From assembly GCF_002899945.2 (NCBI RefSeq), contig NZ_PPEG02000003.1:558001-622000 (forward strand): a DNA stretch of 64,000 nt. The letters run 5' to 3'. The notes below the pieces were generated by a model. That model made no database searches and was not told the origin of the DNA. It saw only the letters and a program-made list of their open reading frames with translations. Position 1 is the stretch's first letter, and the number at the start of each line of letters is the position of its first letter. This document shows, piece by piece, positions 25,431 through 34,833 of the stretch. This stretch comes from Chryseobacterium viscerum (GTDB taxonomy: Bacteria > Bacteroidota > Bacteroidia > Flavobacteriales > Weeksellaceae). Position numbers and translations under genes: made by a program.

Positions 25431-27215
25431 TTATTTTAATCTTATAAGAAGATAAGCATTGTCGTAATAAATGCTGACAAGATTATCATCGGAATATTTC
25501 TCCCGTGTGATTTCATTAAAAATAAGTTTAATATGGTATTTTCCCAAATCGGATTCCATAGCAATATCAGGGACTTTTACAGTTCCGGTTTTATTTTTAT
25601 TGACTTCAAATAATTTGATGATTTGGGGTCCAAAATCTATTTCTTCCTTAGCGTTTAACGTTAGTTTTAATGATGATTTCTCTGTTAATTGATCGATGAT
25701 TCCAAACTGATCTTCGTTCAGCTTTTGCGGATCTCTGCCGTAGCGTGGGAAGGATAATAAATATTGATAGTTTGCAATTTCCATGATCTGTTTTTCAGAA
25801 ACGAGAACAATTCTATTCACTTCGTACGGTTTGTTTTTTGAAGTGATATTGACATCTGAAAATTTGTTCTGGATATCATATTTGATACCATAAAATGCCC
25901 CCTTTTCAATATTATCTGATAATTCAGTCTGATCTTTTTGGTTCAGAAGATTTGATAAAAATTCCCCTTGCTTTCTTTCGGCTAGAAATTCAAATTTATC
26001 ACCTATTTCAGTACGTATTGTATCAGTTACTTTCTTGTTAAAATTAATTTTGTCACCACTGATTAATTGATTTTTACTTAAAATATTCATCAGTTCTGTT
26101 TTCTGACTTCTTTGAGCTACACTAAAGGCATTGAAATAAGGAAAAATTAAAGCAAAAGCACCAAACAGAAATAAACTGACCGGAATAAACTTTATGGTAG
26201 CCTTTCTATTAAAAATAAAGTAAATAACAATACTCAACAGCCAGAGAGCAAGCATCAGTACAAAATACCTTGGTTCTGTATATCCGTATTCTAAGATTCT
26301 TGTAAAAATAGCAGTGAAAAGAAGGATAATCAAAGGAACAATGGTATAGTAAAATACCTTTGAAAATATTCTGACCCAGGATTTCGCATTTTCCTCTTTT
26401 AATGGATGTACAAGCAGCAGCGCCAGGATGCCAACGGTGCTGTAGGCTAAAATAAGGTAAGAAACCCAGCCTCTTGGAAGCTGCCAGTTGATTAATATTT
26501 TAGCAGAATAGAAATAAAGAATAGCGGCATATATAAGGAGTAATGGAATGAGAATAAACTGAGTGAAAAACTTTAAAACCACAGGATAAGTTCCGTTTTT
26601 TTCGAGATTATTTAAACCTTTATCATTAAATAAGAGAAAAATAAAACTGCTTCCAAAAATAGCCAGAACAAAGAATGTATCCGTATACGCCCTGTGGTGA
26701 AAATGAAAATCAAAAAGATTATCAACAGCTACGATCGCCAATTCAACTCCACCGGTCAAAACGCCTGTAAATACAACCGTAAGAAAGAAATTGACAAAGA
26801 GATTTTTATTGTACTGCCAAAATCTAAGTTCACGATCTTTCTCCAGAAACGGAACAAAAGAAACCAATAAGTGGAAGAGAAGAGATGTGATGGCAATGAT
26901 ATAAACGTAAACTTCTGTAAAATTATTCTTTTTATCAGGGAGAATACAATAGAATCCTATAAGAAAAGCAATACCTGATGCGTGTAACAGTAATTCTTTC
27001 CCGATTCTCTGAGATAACATTTTCAATGCAAACATCAGGGAAATTCCGAGACAGGCACAAATAGTAAATCTGATGTATACGGTACCTTCGTCAAAGTTAC
27101 TTTCAGCAATACAAATGGCACCAATAGATGCTAATAAAGCCATTACCAGAATTATTGGATATCGGAAAATGACTTCATTGGCCCGGCTTATAGTTTCCTG
27201 GAATTTTGTTTTCAT
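25431..27215 (-). CDS. DUF4153 multi-pass membrane protein
   Basis: The 594-residue protein has about 10-12 hydrophobic helices in the first two thirds and a soluble C-terminal part (from about residue 370) with no known catalytic motif. Segments such as GGVELAIVAVDNLFDFHFH and LPRGWVSYLILAYSTVGILALLL fit the DUF4153 family of uncharacterised Bacteroidota membrane proteins. It is the last gene of a three-gene operon with a BlaI-like regulator (24 bp upstream) and a PAP2 protein, which suggests an envelope or lipid-related role; that is inference. Confidence 0.85.
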   Translation of the reverse strand: MKTKFQETISRANEVIFRYPIILVMALLASIGAICIAESNFDEGTVYIRFTICACLGISLMFALKMLSQRIGKELLLHASGIAFLIGFYCILPDKKNNFTEVYVYIIAITSLLFHLLVSFVPFLEKDRELRFWQYNKNLFVNFFLTVVFTGVLTGGVELAIVAVDNLFDFHFHHRAYTDTFFVLAIFGSSFIFLLFNDKGLNNLEKNGTYPVVLKFFTQFILIPLLLIYAAILYFYSAKILINWQLPRGWVSYLILAYSTVGILALLLVHPLKEENAKSWVRIFSKVFYYTIVPLIILLFTAIFTRILEYGYTEPRYFVLMLALWLLSIVIYFIFNRKATIKFIPVSLFLFGAFALIFPYFNAFSVAQRSQKTELMNILSKNQLISGDKINFNKKVTDTIRTEIGDKFEFLAERKQGEFLSNLLNQKDQTELSDNIEKGAFYGIKYDIQNKFSDVNITSKNKPYEVNRIVLVSEKQIMEIANYQYLLSFPRYGRDPQKLNEDQFGIIDQLTEKSSLKLTLNAKEEIDFGPQIIKLFEVNKNKTGTVKVPDIAMESDLGKYHIKLIFNEITREKYSDDNLVSIYYDNAYLLIRLK

Positions 27216-27239
27216 GATTTGGTGTTTTTGGAATGTAGG

Positions 27240-27731
27240 TTAATCCTTTTTCTTTTTTTTCTTTTTGTCTTTATCCTTGTCTTTCTCTTTTACTTTGGTC
27301 TTTTTCTCTTTTTTTGGACTTAAAATTTCTTCAGCAATTTCAAATTTAGGTTCTTCAATTTTGGCTGGTTTTATTTCGATTTTAAGATCAAAATGTCCTT
27401 TCATATCTTCCTGGGAGATCAATTTTTCACTTAATAGAAGTTCCAGAATTTCTTTTCCTGAATCATTAAAAAAGTTGCGCGAAAGTTCTTTCAATAGGAA
27501 TTTTTTATACTCTGTCAAAGGAACAAGGACAGTATATTTGAAGATTCTTCCTTCTTTTACTGTTGATAGATAGCCTTTTTCAACTAATATTTTCAAATAA
27601 GTGGAAACCGTGTTCTGGTGTGGTTTTGGTTCCGGATGCTGCTCCATAACATCCTTCAGATAGAAAGATTCCATTTTCCAAAACAGCTTCATAAAGTTTT
27701 CCTCTGCGGCGGTAAGATGATTTATTTTCAT
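27240..27731 (-). CDS. BlaI/MecI/CopY-family regulator with lysine-rich tail
   Basis: The 163-residue protein has an N-terminal winged helix typical of BlaI/MecI (LTAAEENFMKLFWKMESFYL, then HQNTVSTYLKILVEKGYLS), a dimerisation helix region, and a C-terminal tail of about 25 residues made almost only of Lys, Asp and Glu, ending in seven Lys and an Asp. The start at 27731 is chosen because it begins the helix-turn-helix; the open frame upstream overlaps the PAP2 gene. BlaI repressors usually pair with a BlaR1 sensor protease, but none is here. The Lys tail is encoded by an A-rich tract on the minus strand. Confidence 0.85.
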   Translation of the reverse strand: MKINHLTAAEENFMKLFWKMESFYLKDVMEQHPEPKPHQNTVSTYLKILVEKGYLSTVKEGRIFKYTVLVPLTEYKKFLLKELSRNFFNDSGKEILELLLSEKLISQEDMKGHFDLKIEIKPAKIEEPKFEIAEEILSPKKEKKTKVKEKDKDKDKKKKKKKD

Positions 27732-27739
27732 AGAGTATT

Positions 27740-28342
27740 CTAATGTTGAAATTGAATATTGCAATAAAGGTAAATAAAAGATACCATAAAAGCTATTCCA
27801 GCACCCATAAATACTTCTTTTATGGTGTGTCTTTTTAAAATAACGCGGGTAATTCCCACCAAAATAGCGATTCCCAGCCACGCAAGTCCCATTTTCCAGC
27901 CCAATGAGAAAAATAAGGCAGCTACAAATATGTTGAATGCAGTATGCATCGAACTTTTGATATAAAGATTGCTGATCTGAAGAGCAAAAAGAAGGATTAA
28001 AATAAACAGCATGATAAGATCAATAGATCCGTTTCTGATATAATTGAAAATAAGATAAGCAATTACACAGACTGCAATAAATATATAAAGGGTTTTCCTT
28101 TGAACCCGGTTGGATACATCCATATTGGTATATCTTCCCGTCTTCACATTCCACACAAGCCATATGACAACGGGAATAATGATCATTGATAACACTGGAA
28201 GGAAATAGAGTAAAGAATCTTTAAGGGTGTATTCTCTAACGCTCATGTATACAAAAAAAATGATCAGAGAGACCAAAGGATTGAAAAAATCAGAGATGAC
28301 TTTTGAAATCTTGTGTAGTAACGAAGACTGCTTTTCTTCCAT
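27740..28342 (-). CDS. PAP2-superfamily phosphatase-like membrane protein
   Basis: This 200-residue protein has about six membrane helices. SSMHTAFNIF and GITRVILKRHTIKEVFMGAG match the second and third PAP2 phosphatase motifs (SxHT and the SR-x-H-x3-D-like signature, here with R, H and E). The E at the normal Asp position (KEVFMG) and a weak first motif make catalytic activity uncertain. PAP2 proteins dephosphorylate lipid phosphates or undecaprenyl diphosphate. It is the first gene of the operon with the BlaI-like regulator 8 bp downstream. Confidence 0.75.
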   Translation of the reverse strand: MEEKQSSLLHKISKVISDFFNPLVSLIIFFVYMSVREYTLKDSLLYFLPVLSMIIIPVVIWLVWNVKTGRYTNMDVSNRVQRKTLYIFIAVCVIAYLIFNYIRNGSIDLIMLFILILLFALQISNLYIKSSMHTAFNIFVAALFFSLGWKMGLAWLGIAILVGITRVILKRHTIKEVFMGAGIAFMVSFIYLYCNIQFQH

Positions 28343-28874
28343 ATTTTAGTTTAAAAACCAAATATACTACTATAACCTCAAAAATCAAATGAATATACAT
28401 CAATAGGAAGGATGTAATAACTATGTAAGTGTATATTTATAAGTGTTTTGATCTTAATAAAGATCTTTTTAATTTTTATATTAAATTCATTCATAATACT
28501 AAAGACAGAAACTTGAAGTTGATAGAATTCCCCCTGAAAAGAAGCTGCCGAAATGACCAAAAGTTATGTTAACAATAATTAAAGGAGAAAGAATTGGAGG
28601 GATAAAGAGTCATGAATTTCTGATATTTCTGTCCCTTTTACTATTTCAGAAAAGGCACATAGATAGGCTTGTTCCTTATATATGACAGTAGAGAAATAAC
28701 AGATGGGACGGTGCTTCATGGGCACATCAAAGGCTCGAAAATTAAGAATAATCCATTCAGCGCGCAAATAGATTTTACAGAAAAAACGAAAAGTTATCTA
28801 TGTATAGAATAAAAACGAAGTTTTTTTCATAATTTTGCTCAACTATTTCATCATAAAAAAGCAAGAGCTAACAC
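28343..28874. other. Gap upstream of pdhA
   Basis: This 532-bp divergent region between the PAP2 operon and pdhA has no supported gene. The short open frames within it have no ATG or family likeness. A -7 box TAATTTTG lies at 28830-28837, 37 bp before the pdhA ATG, and is the likely pdhA promoter. No -33 TTTG is evident at the expected distance. Confidence 0.5.
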
Positions 28875-29876
28875 ATGAAAGAATTTTCTAAAGAGGTATA
28901 CCTGAAGTGGTATGAAGATATGACAATGTGGAGAAGGTTTGAAGACAAATGCCGTTCTCTTTACCTAAAACAAAAGATCAGAGGTTTTTTACATTTGTAT
29001 AATGGTCAGGAAGCTATCCCTGCTGGATTCACGCATGCGATGGATCTTACAAAGGATAGTATGATTACTGCTTACAGATGCCACATTCATCCAATGGCGA
29101 TGGGAGTGGATCCTAAAAGAATCATGGCTGAACTTTGTGGTAAAGCTACAGGAACATCCGGAGGTATGGGTGGATCTATGCACATTTTCAGTAAAGAACA
29201 CCGTTTTTATGGAGGACACGGTATCGTTGGAGGACAAATTCCTTTAGGAGCAGGTATTGCTTTCGCAGATAAATATTTTGACAGAAAAGCAGTGAACATC
29301 TGTTTCTTTGGAGATGGTGCTGCAAGACAAGGTTCTTTACATGAGACATTCAACATGGCTATGAACTGGAAGCTGCCTGTAGTATTTGTTGTAGAAAACA
29401 ACCAATATGCAATGGGAACTTCTGTAAAAAGAACTGCCAACCACGAAGATATCTATAAATTAGGATTAGGATACGAAATGCCTTGCCTTGCCGTAGATGC
29501 AATGGATCCTGAAAAAGTAGCAGAAGCTGCTTATGAAGCTATTGAAAGAGCAAGAAGAGGAGACGGTCCTACATTCATTGAAGCAAGAACTTACCGTTAC
29601 AGAGGACACTCTATGTCTGATGCTGAGCCATACAGATCTAAAGAAGAGGTAGCTATTCATAAAAATGATGACCCAATCGAGCTTGTAAAGCACAGAATTT
29701 TAGAAAACGGATGGGCTACAGAAGCAGAATTGGAAGCTACGGATAATAAATCAAGAGACTTCGTTGACGAATGTATCGAATTTATGGAAAACTCTCCTTA
29801 TCCAGAGGTTGATAAGATCTATGAATATGTATACGCTCAGGAAAATTATCCATTCCTAGACAAATTAGAAAATTAA
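28875..29876 (+). CDS. pdhA: Pyruvate dehydrogenase E1 component, alpha subunit
   Basis: The 333-residue protein is full length for bacterial E1-alpha. It has the thiamine diphosphate motif starting GDGAARQGSLHETFN and ending VVENNQYAMGT, the substrate-channel segment YRCHIHPMAMG, and the phosphorylation-loop-like YRYRGHSMSDAEPYRS. With E1-beta it decarboxylates pyruvate and transfers the acetyl group to lipoyl-E2 in the cytoplasm. The E2 gene follows 86 bp later. E1-beta is not adjacent, an arrangement seen in other flavobacteria, so it should be elsewhere. A branched-chain E1-alpha is less likely given the match. Confidence 0.93.
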   Translation: MKEFSKEVYLKWYEDMTMWRRFEDKCRSLYLKQKIRGFLHLYNGQEAIPAGFTHAMDLTKDSMITAYRCHIHPMAMGVDPKRIMAELCGKATGTSGGMGGSMHIFSKEHRFYGGHGIVGGQIPLGAGIAFADKYFDRKAVNICFFGDGAARQGSLHETFNMAMNWKLPVVFVVENNQYAMGTSVKRTANHEDIYKLGLGYEMPCLAVDAMDPEKVAEAAYEAIERARRGDGPTFIEARTYRYRGHSMSDAEPYRSKEEVAIHKNDDPIELVKHRILENGWATEAELEATDNKSRDFVDECIEFMENSPYPEVDKIYEYVYAQENYPFLDKLEN

Positions 29877-29962
29877 TAATTAGATAATTTGAGAATTTGA
29901 AAATGAATTAAATTTTTTAATTCTCACGTCATCACATTAACAAATTATCATATTAGAAAATT

Positions 29963-31564
29963 ATGGCAGAAGTAATTACGATGCCCCGCCTATCCGACAC
30001 TATGACGGAAGGTAAAGTGGCAAAATGGCATAAAAAAGTTGGAGATAAAGTAAAAGAAGGAGATATTTTAGCTGAAATTGAAACTGACAAAGCAGTTCAG
30101 GATTTCGAATCTGAGATAGAAGGTACCCTTTTATACGTAGGTGTAGAAGAAGGAGGTGCTGCTGCTGTAGACTCTGTTTTAGCAATTATCGGTAATGAAG
30201 GAGAAGATATTTCAGGATTGACAGGCGGAGCTGCTGCTCCAAGTGCAGGTTCTGAAGAAAAAAAATCCGAAGAACAACCTAAAGCTGAGGCTCCTGTAAC
30301 TGAATCTGCTGCGGCAGAAGTTCCGGCTGGAGTAGAAGTTATTACAATGCCTAGACTTTCTGATACAATGACAGAAGGTAAGGTAGCTAAATGGCATAAA
30401 AATGTAGGCGATACAGTAAAAGAAGGTGACCTTCTTGCTGAGATCGAAACAGATAAAGCAGTACAGGATTTCGAATCTGAATTCAATGGAGTATTATTGA
30501 AGCAAGGTGTAGAAGAAGGAGGAGCTGCTCCTGTTGATTCTGTATTAGCCATTATTGGCCCTGCAGGAACTGATATTTCTGCGGTAGGTGCTCCAAAAGC
30601 TGCTGCTCAGTCAACTGAAAAACCAGCTGAACAAAAATCAGAAGCGAAAACAGAAGAAAAAGCTGCTCCGGCTGCTGACGCTTCATCTTCTGACAGAGTG
30701 GCAATCTCTCCACTGGCTAAGAAAATGGCTCAGGATAAAGGGGTTGACATCAACAGTGTTCAGGGATCTGGTGAAAACGGAAGAATCGTTAAAAAAGATA
30801 TTGAAAACTATCAGCCAGCTGCGAAACCAGCTGCTTCAGCTCCTGCAGCAAGCGCTGCTCCTGTTGCAGTAAACTTCGTACAGGGTGAAGATACAGAGAC
30901 TCAAAACTCTCAGGTGAGAAATATTATCGCAAAACGTCTTGCTGAAAGTAAATTCTCTGCGCCTCACTACTATCTGATGGTTGAGATCAACATGGATAAA
31001 GCAATTGAGGCAAGAAAAGAAATCAATTCTTTACCTGATACTAAGATCTCTTTCAATGATATGATCATTAAAGCGACTGCAATTGCTTTAAGAAAACACC
31101 CTCAGGTAAATTCAAGCTGGGCTGGTGATAAGATCATTCACAGAGGAAATATCAACATTGGTGTAGCAGTAGCTATTCCTGACGGATTGGTAGTTCCTGT
31201 ATTGAAAAATACAGATCAGATGACGTATACTCAGATTTCTGCATCTGTAAAAGATATGGCTTCAAGAGCAAAAAGCAAAGGTCTTAAGGCTAATGAAATG
31301 GAAGGATCTACATTCTCTATTTCTAACTTAGGAATGTTCGGAATCGAAACATTTACAAGTATCATCAATCAACCTAACTCTGCAATCCTTTCAGTAGGAG
31401 CAATTATCGAGAAACCAATCGTTAAAGATGGTCAGATCGTAGTTGGAAACACCATGAAACTTTCATTGGCATGTGACCACAGAGTAGTAGATGGAGCTAC
31501 AGGTGCTCAATTCTTACAGACATTAAGAACATATTTAGAAAGTCCATTGACATTGTTACTGTAA
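29963..31564 (+). CDS. Dihydrolipoamide acetyltransferase (E2) of pyruvate dehydrogenase, two lipoyl domains
   Basis: The 533-residue protein has two lipoyl domains with lysines 43 and 165 in ETDKAVQDFE, joined by Ala/Pro/Glu-rich linkers. It then has a peripheral subunit-binding domain (VAISPLAKKMAQDKGVD, about 244-282) and a catalytic acetyltransferase domain ending with DHRVVDGATGAQ. E2 forms the complex core, passing acetyl groups to CoA. The two lipoyl domains are nearly identical in DNA as well as protein, indicating recent duplication or gene conversion. It is co-oriented with pdhA and ends at a strong terminator. Confidence 0.95.
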   Translation: MAEVITMPRLSDTMTEGKVAKWHKKVGDKVKEGDILAEIETDKAVQDFESEIEGTLLYVGVEEGGAAAVDSVLAIIGNEGEDISGLTGGAAAPSAGSEEKKSEEQPKAEAPVTESAAAEVPAGVEVITMPRLSDTMTEGKVAKWHKNVGDTVKEGDLLAEIETDKAVQDFESEFNGVLLKQGVEEGGAAPVDSVLAIIGPAGTDISAVGAPKAAAQSTEKPAEQKSEAKTEEKAAPAADASSSDRVAISPLAKKMAQDKGVDINSVQGSGENGRIVKKDIENYQPAAKPAASAPAASAAPVAVNFVQGEDTETQNSQVRNIIAKRLAESKFSAPHYYLMVEINMDKAIEARKEINSLPDTKISFNDMIIKATAIALRKHPQVNSSWAGDKIIHRGNINIGVAVAIPDGLVVPVLKNTDQMTYTQISASVKDMASRAKSKGLKANEMEGSTFSISNLGMFGIETFTSIINQPNSAILSVGAIIEKPIVKDGQIVVGNTMKLSLACDHRVVDGATGAQFLQTLRTYLESPLTLLL

Positions 31565-31585
31565 TTTTCTGAAATGAACATAATA

Positions 31586-31614
31586 AAACCTCCCAAATTG
31601 GGAGGTTTTTTTGT
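31586..31614 (+). terminator. Terminator of the pdhA-E2 operon
   Basis: The perfect 9-bp stem AAACCTCCC (31586-31594) and GGGAGGTTT (31600-31608), with loop AAATT, is followed by T's. Confidence 0.88.
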
Positions 31615-31878
31615 TTATTGGGGATTTGATATGCTGATATACGAAATAGTATCTACAGTATTTCATAAATATTTTAGCTTCGAAAAATAAGAATAAGAGC
31701 GATAAGATAGTAGATTCTACTACTGATGTCTAATTCTTATAATCATTAAGAACAAAATTTATAAAATCCATTAAATTTGATTTACTTTCCAAATCTTGAG
31801 GAAGGTTTTAATGTAATACCAATTTGAGAATTCAAAATTATCACCGTATTTTTTGATGGAATTTCAAAATCAAATTAC
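31615..31878. other. Gap with possible coding remnant on the minus strand
   Basis: This AT-rich gap has no intact gene. On the minus strand, coherent-looking stretches such as VIILNSQIGITLKP and, in another frame, LESKSNLMDFINFVLNDYKN ending at a stop at 31730 could be a frameshifted gene end. Amino-acid plausibility is the only support, so treat it as tentative. Confidence 0.25.
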
Positions 31879-31886
31879 TATTTTTG
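31879..31886 (+). promoter_or_regulatory. -7 box immediately before the LolD-like gene
   Basis: TATTTTTG matches TAnnTTTG and ends 4 bp before the ATG at 31891. If transcription starts the usual few bases downstream, the mRNA would be leaderless or nearly so. Confidence 0.45.
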
Positions 31887-31890
31887 AATC

Positions 31891-32559
31891 ATGATTAAAG
31901 CAAGAAATATCCATAAATCTTATGGGAATTTAGAAGTACTGAAAGGAGTTGATATTCACATCAAAATGGGCGAGGTGGTTTCTATTGTAGGAGAATCTGG
32001 AGCAGGTAAATCTACATTGCTTCAAATTTTAGGAACTTTGGATCATCCAAGCCAATCCAATAAATATGATACTGAAATTGAAATAGCAGGAGAGTCATTT
32101 ATTAATATGAATGATAAGCAGTTATCGAAATTTAGAAATCAGAATATTGGCTTTGTATTTCAGTTTCATCAGCTTCTTCCGGAGTTTACCGCACTGGAAA
32201 ATGTATTGCTCCCGACGAGAATTGCTGGAGCCAATGAAAAAGAAGCACTTGAAAAGGCGTATGCTTTATTTGAAGACTTAAAAATAGAACAAAGACTGCA
32301 GCATAAACCCAATCAGCTTTCAGGTGGAGAAGCACAAAGGGTTGCAGTGGCTAGGGCTTTAATCAATTCACCCAAAATTATTTTTGCAGATGAGCCTACA
32401 GGAAACCTGGACTCTAAGAATGCGGATGATCTCCACAGATTGTTTTTTGATCTGAGAGACAAATACAACCAAACCTTTGTAATTGTAACCCACAACCCGA
32501 ATCTTGCAGAAATAACAGACCGTAAGCTCGTTATGAAAGACGGTATGATCATAGAATAG
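31891..32559 (+). CDS. LolD/MacB-type ABC transporter ATPase
   Basis: The 222-residue ATP-binding protein has Walker [11 protein letters not shown]-loop [19 protein letters not shown], signature LSGGEAQR, Walker [14 protein letters not shown] and the switch His in VIVTHN. The ALENVLLP and GNLDS features are those of the LolD/MacB family, which drives lipoprotein release to the outer membrane or peptide export. The permease partner is not adjacent, which is common in Bacteroidota where LolC/E-like genes are elsewhere. The downstream L,D-transpeptidase gene starts 19 bp after. Confidence 0.92.
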   Translation: MIKARNIHKSYGNLEVLKGVDIHIKMGEVVSIVGESGAGKSTLLQILGTLDHPSQSNKYDTEIEIAGESFINMNDKQLSKFRNQNIGFVFQFHQLLPEFTALENVLLPTRIAGANEKEALEKAYALFEDLKIEQRLQHKPNQLSGGEAQRVAVARALINSPKIIFADEPTGNLDSKNADDLHRLFFDLRDKYNQTFVIVTHNPNLAEITDRKLVMKDGMIIE

Positions 32560-32578
32560 GAGTATACAGACCCAAATA

Positions 32579-33154
32579 ATGAAACACTTTATTTTTCTTT
32601 TTTTAATTTTTATTTCCTGTTCAAAAGTTGAATCTCAACAGTTGAATTCAATGAACGTACCTCAGGAAAGAATTTCAGAGGTTAAAAATTATATTAAAGG
32701 AAAAGAGTATAATCAGGAACTGGCTGTTTTTATTAATTTTAAAATGCCTTCCGGAAAGTACAGGTACTTCATTTATAACCTGAAAAAAAATACAATTGTC
32801 CAGCAGGCTGTTGTTTCCCATGGATCAGGTTCTGTTATTCCACGTTCAGATGCTTTAAAATTTAGTAATACAGAAGGCTCTTATCAGTCATCTCTTGGAA
32901 AATATGCCATAGGAGAAAGTTATGTAGGAAAGTTTGGAAAAGCCTATCGCTTAAAAGGCCTGGACTCTACCAATAGCAATGCCATGCAGAGAGCAATTGT
33001 TCTTCATTCTTATGGATGTATTCCCGATGCTGAATCTCAGACTCCGGCATGTTTAAGCTTAGGATGTCCTATGCTTTCTGTAAATGCTCTTAAAGAAACT
33101 GCAAAATATATTGATCAGTCTACGAAACCTGTGATTTTATATGCTTTCTATTAA
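32579..33154 (+). CDS. Murein L,D-transpeptidase catalytic-domain family protein
   Basis: The 191-residue protein has an N-terminal lipoprotein-like signal (FLFLIFISCSKVES) and a YkuD_2-type domain with HSYGCIPDAESQTPACLSLG and CPMLS; the catalytic cysteine is in SLGCPMLS. The expected activity is L,D-transpeptidation or a related reaction on peptidoglycan in the periplasm. The motif is the compact YkuD_2 variant that is common in this phylum. It lies between the LolD-like gene and radC with short gaps of 19 and 17 bp, so all may be co-transcribed. Confidence 0.83.
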   Translation: MKHFIFLFLIFISCSKVESQQLNSMNVPQERISEVKNYIKGKEYNQELAVFINFKMPSGKYRYFIYNLKKNTIVQQAVVSHGSGSVIPRSDALKFSNTEGSYQSSLGKYAIGESYVGKFGKAYRLKGLDSTNSNAMQRAIVLHSYGCIPDAESQTPACLSLGCPMLSVNALKETAKYIDQSTKPVILYAFY

Positions 33155-33171
33155 TTTATAATATATTTTCC

Positions 33172-33849
33172 ATGGCTATAAAACTTCTTGCTGAAGATGA
33201 CAGACCCAGAGAAAAGTTTTTGCAAAAAGGCAAAAGCTCACTTTCTGATTCTGAGTTACTGGCTATTATTATGGGAAGTGGAAATAGAGAGGAGAATGCG
33301 GTAGAGCTGGCAAGGAAAATTTTAACCTCTGTCAATAACAACTGGCATCAGCTAAGCCTGCTTTCCGTTAAAGATCTGATAAAATTCAAAGGAATTGGAG
33401 AGACAAAAGCCATTTCGATCATTTCGGCTTTAGAAATAGGAAGAAGAAAAGCGGTACAGGAAATTCCGGAAAAGACGATCATCGGAAATAGCAGCGATGC
33501 TTATGTTATTCTTAGAAATCAGCTTTCTGATTTGAGAACGGAAGAATTCTGGGCTATTTTTCTAAACAACAACAATAAAGTTATACATGTTTCTCAACTC
33601 ACTCAAGGGGGGATCAGCCAATCTATTGTAGATGTGAGAATTCTTTTCAAAGCAGCACTGGATCACTTTTCAACAGGGATTATCATTGCGCACAACCATC
33701 CTTCCGGAAGCTTGAAACCAAGCAGGGAAGATATCAGCATTACACAAAAAATAAAAGAAGCAGGACAAACGTTGAGTATCCAGCTTTTAGACCATATTAT
33801 TGTCACGCAGGATTCCTATTTTAGTTTCTCTGACGCAGGATTATTATGA
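33172..33849 (+). CDS. radC: RadC family JAMM-domain protein
   Basis: This 225-residue protein has an N-terminal helix-hairpin-helix-like region (LIKFKGIGETKAISIISALE) and a C-terminal JAB/MPN metalloprotease-like domain with HNHPSGSLKPSRED, the JAMM zinc-site motif. RadC was once assigned to DNA repair, but its true role is unresolved. It is full length. The last 4 nt overlap the start of the next gene, suggesting co-translation. Confidence 0.93.
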   Translation: MAIKLLAEDDRPREKFLQKGKSSLSDSELLAIIMGSGNREENAVELARKILTSVNNNWHQLSLLSVKDLIKFKGIGETKAISIISALEIGRRKAVQEIPEKTIIGNSSDAYVILRNQLSDLRTEEFWAIFLNNNNKVIHVSQLTQGGISQSIVDVRILFKAALDHFSTGIIIAHNHPSGSLKPSREDISITQKIKEAGQTLSIQLLDHIIVTQDSYFSFSDAGLL

Positions 33850-34760
33850 TTAGAAGATTGAAATACCATGAAATTGATTTTGTAAAATATGCTCAATGTT
33901 TAGAAAACTCCGAACAAAGAAAATATTCTGCTACAAAAGACTTTTTAGATACTACTTCGACGATGCCATGGGAAATTCTGGTTTACAAAGATTACAAAGC
34001 AGTAATGCCTGTGCCTTTTGTAAGAAAGTATGGAGTGAAAATTGTACACAACCCGAAACTTTGTCAGCAGCTCGGTGTTTTTTCAGACAAAGATGATGTA
34101 GATCTTAATGAAGCTTTTTTAGAATTTCTGGAAAAAAATTACATGATCCGAGCGTATCCTTTTAATGATGTAAACCAGCTTCGTACTAAAATAAGAATCA
34201 AAAAGAATTTTTTATTGTATCCTGATCCTTATGAAACTGTATATGCCAACTATTCTCCCAAAAGAAAAAGAAAGCTTCGGCTGGATGAAGAAGTTTTAAA
34301 AGAATCGGAAATCCAAACCATTTCTTATGACAACGCAAAAGCTTTTATTGAGGCCAATACGATAGGACTCAGCAAAGACAATGACCTGTCTGAATTCATG
34401 AGGATTTTCGAAAGTTTTCACAAGTTAGATTATCTGAAGTTCACCGCTTTTTACTATCAAAGTAAGATTGTAAACATAATTGCTACTTACACAGACTGCA
34501 ATATGGTAGCACTTTTAGGTAATTTTAATGATAAAGATTATGTGAAATTATCAGGAGCATCGGTATTGATTGACCATCTGATTAAAGAAAATATCGAAAC
34601 TCATATCTTTGATTTTGAAGGAGGGGAATTACCAAATATTGAAGAATTTTTCAGAGGATTCCGTCCGGAATTAAGACCTTACGGCATTATTGAAAATTCA
34701 AAAAAAAATCTTTTTAAAAAATTGGGTGACCTTATCATGAAAGGAAAGCCTTTTTTATGA
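33846..34760 (+). CDS. Uncharacterised GNAT/FemAB-fold-like protein
   Basis: The 304-residue protein is not recognised as a named family. Its layout of two acyltransferase-like halves, with YSPKRKRKLRLDEE, TAFYYQSKIVNIIATYTD and IFDFEGGELPNIEEFFRGF, recalls FemAB/GNAT-type N-acyltransferases (the FEGG...FFRGF end is typical of that fold). No signal peptide or membrane segment is present. It overlaps radC by 4 nt and is followed 73 bp later by a PhyH dioxygenase gene. The substrate is unknown. Confidence 0.65.
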   Translation: MIRRLKYHEIDFVKYAQCLENSEQRKYSATKDFLDTTSTMPWEILVYKDYKAVMPVPFVRKYGVKIVHNPKLCQQLGVFSDKDDVDLNEAFLEFLEKNYMIRAYPFNDVNQLRTKIRIKKNFLLYPDPYETVYANYSPKRKRKLRLDEEVLKESEIQTISYDNAKAFIEANTIGLSKDNDLSEFMRIFESFHKLDYLKFTAFYYQSKIVNIIATYTDCNMVALLGNFNDKDYVKLSGASVLIDHLIKENIETHIFDFEGGELPNIEEFFRGFRPELRPYGIIENSKKNLFKKLGDLIMKGKPFL

Positions 34761-34833
34761 TGAAAAGCATTGTTTAGATTGGTTCTAATTAAGTAATATT
34801 CTGTAACTTTATAAAATACTAGTAAAAACCGTT

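Noticed and set aside
27240..27310. A/T-rich low-complexity tract suspected of being a frameshift artefact
   Set aside because: It encodes the Lys/Asp tail of the BlaI-like protein in frame to a stop codon. It could still hide slippage errors, but nothing shows a broken frame.
28579..28767. 62-codon minus-strand frame in the gap before pdhA
   Set aside because: It has no ATG at its start and no recognised family, and the length is within chance for AT-rich sequence.
29963..30580. Direct repeat of about 250 bp
   Set aside because: It is explained by the two lipoyl domains of E2 and is not a separate repeat element.
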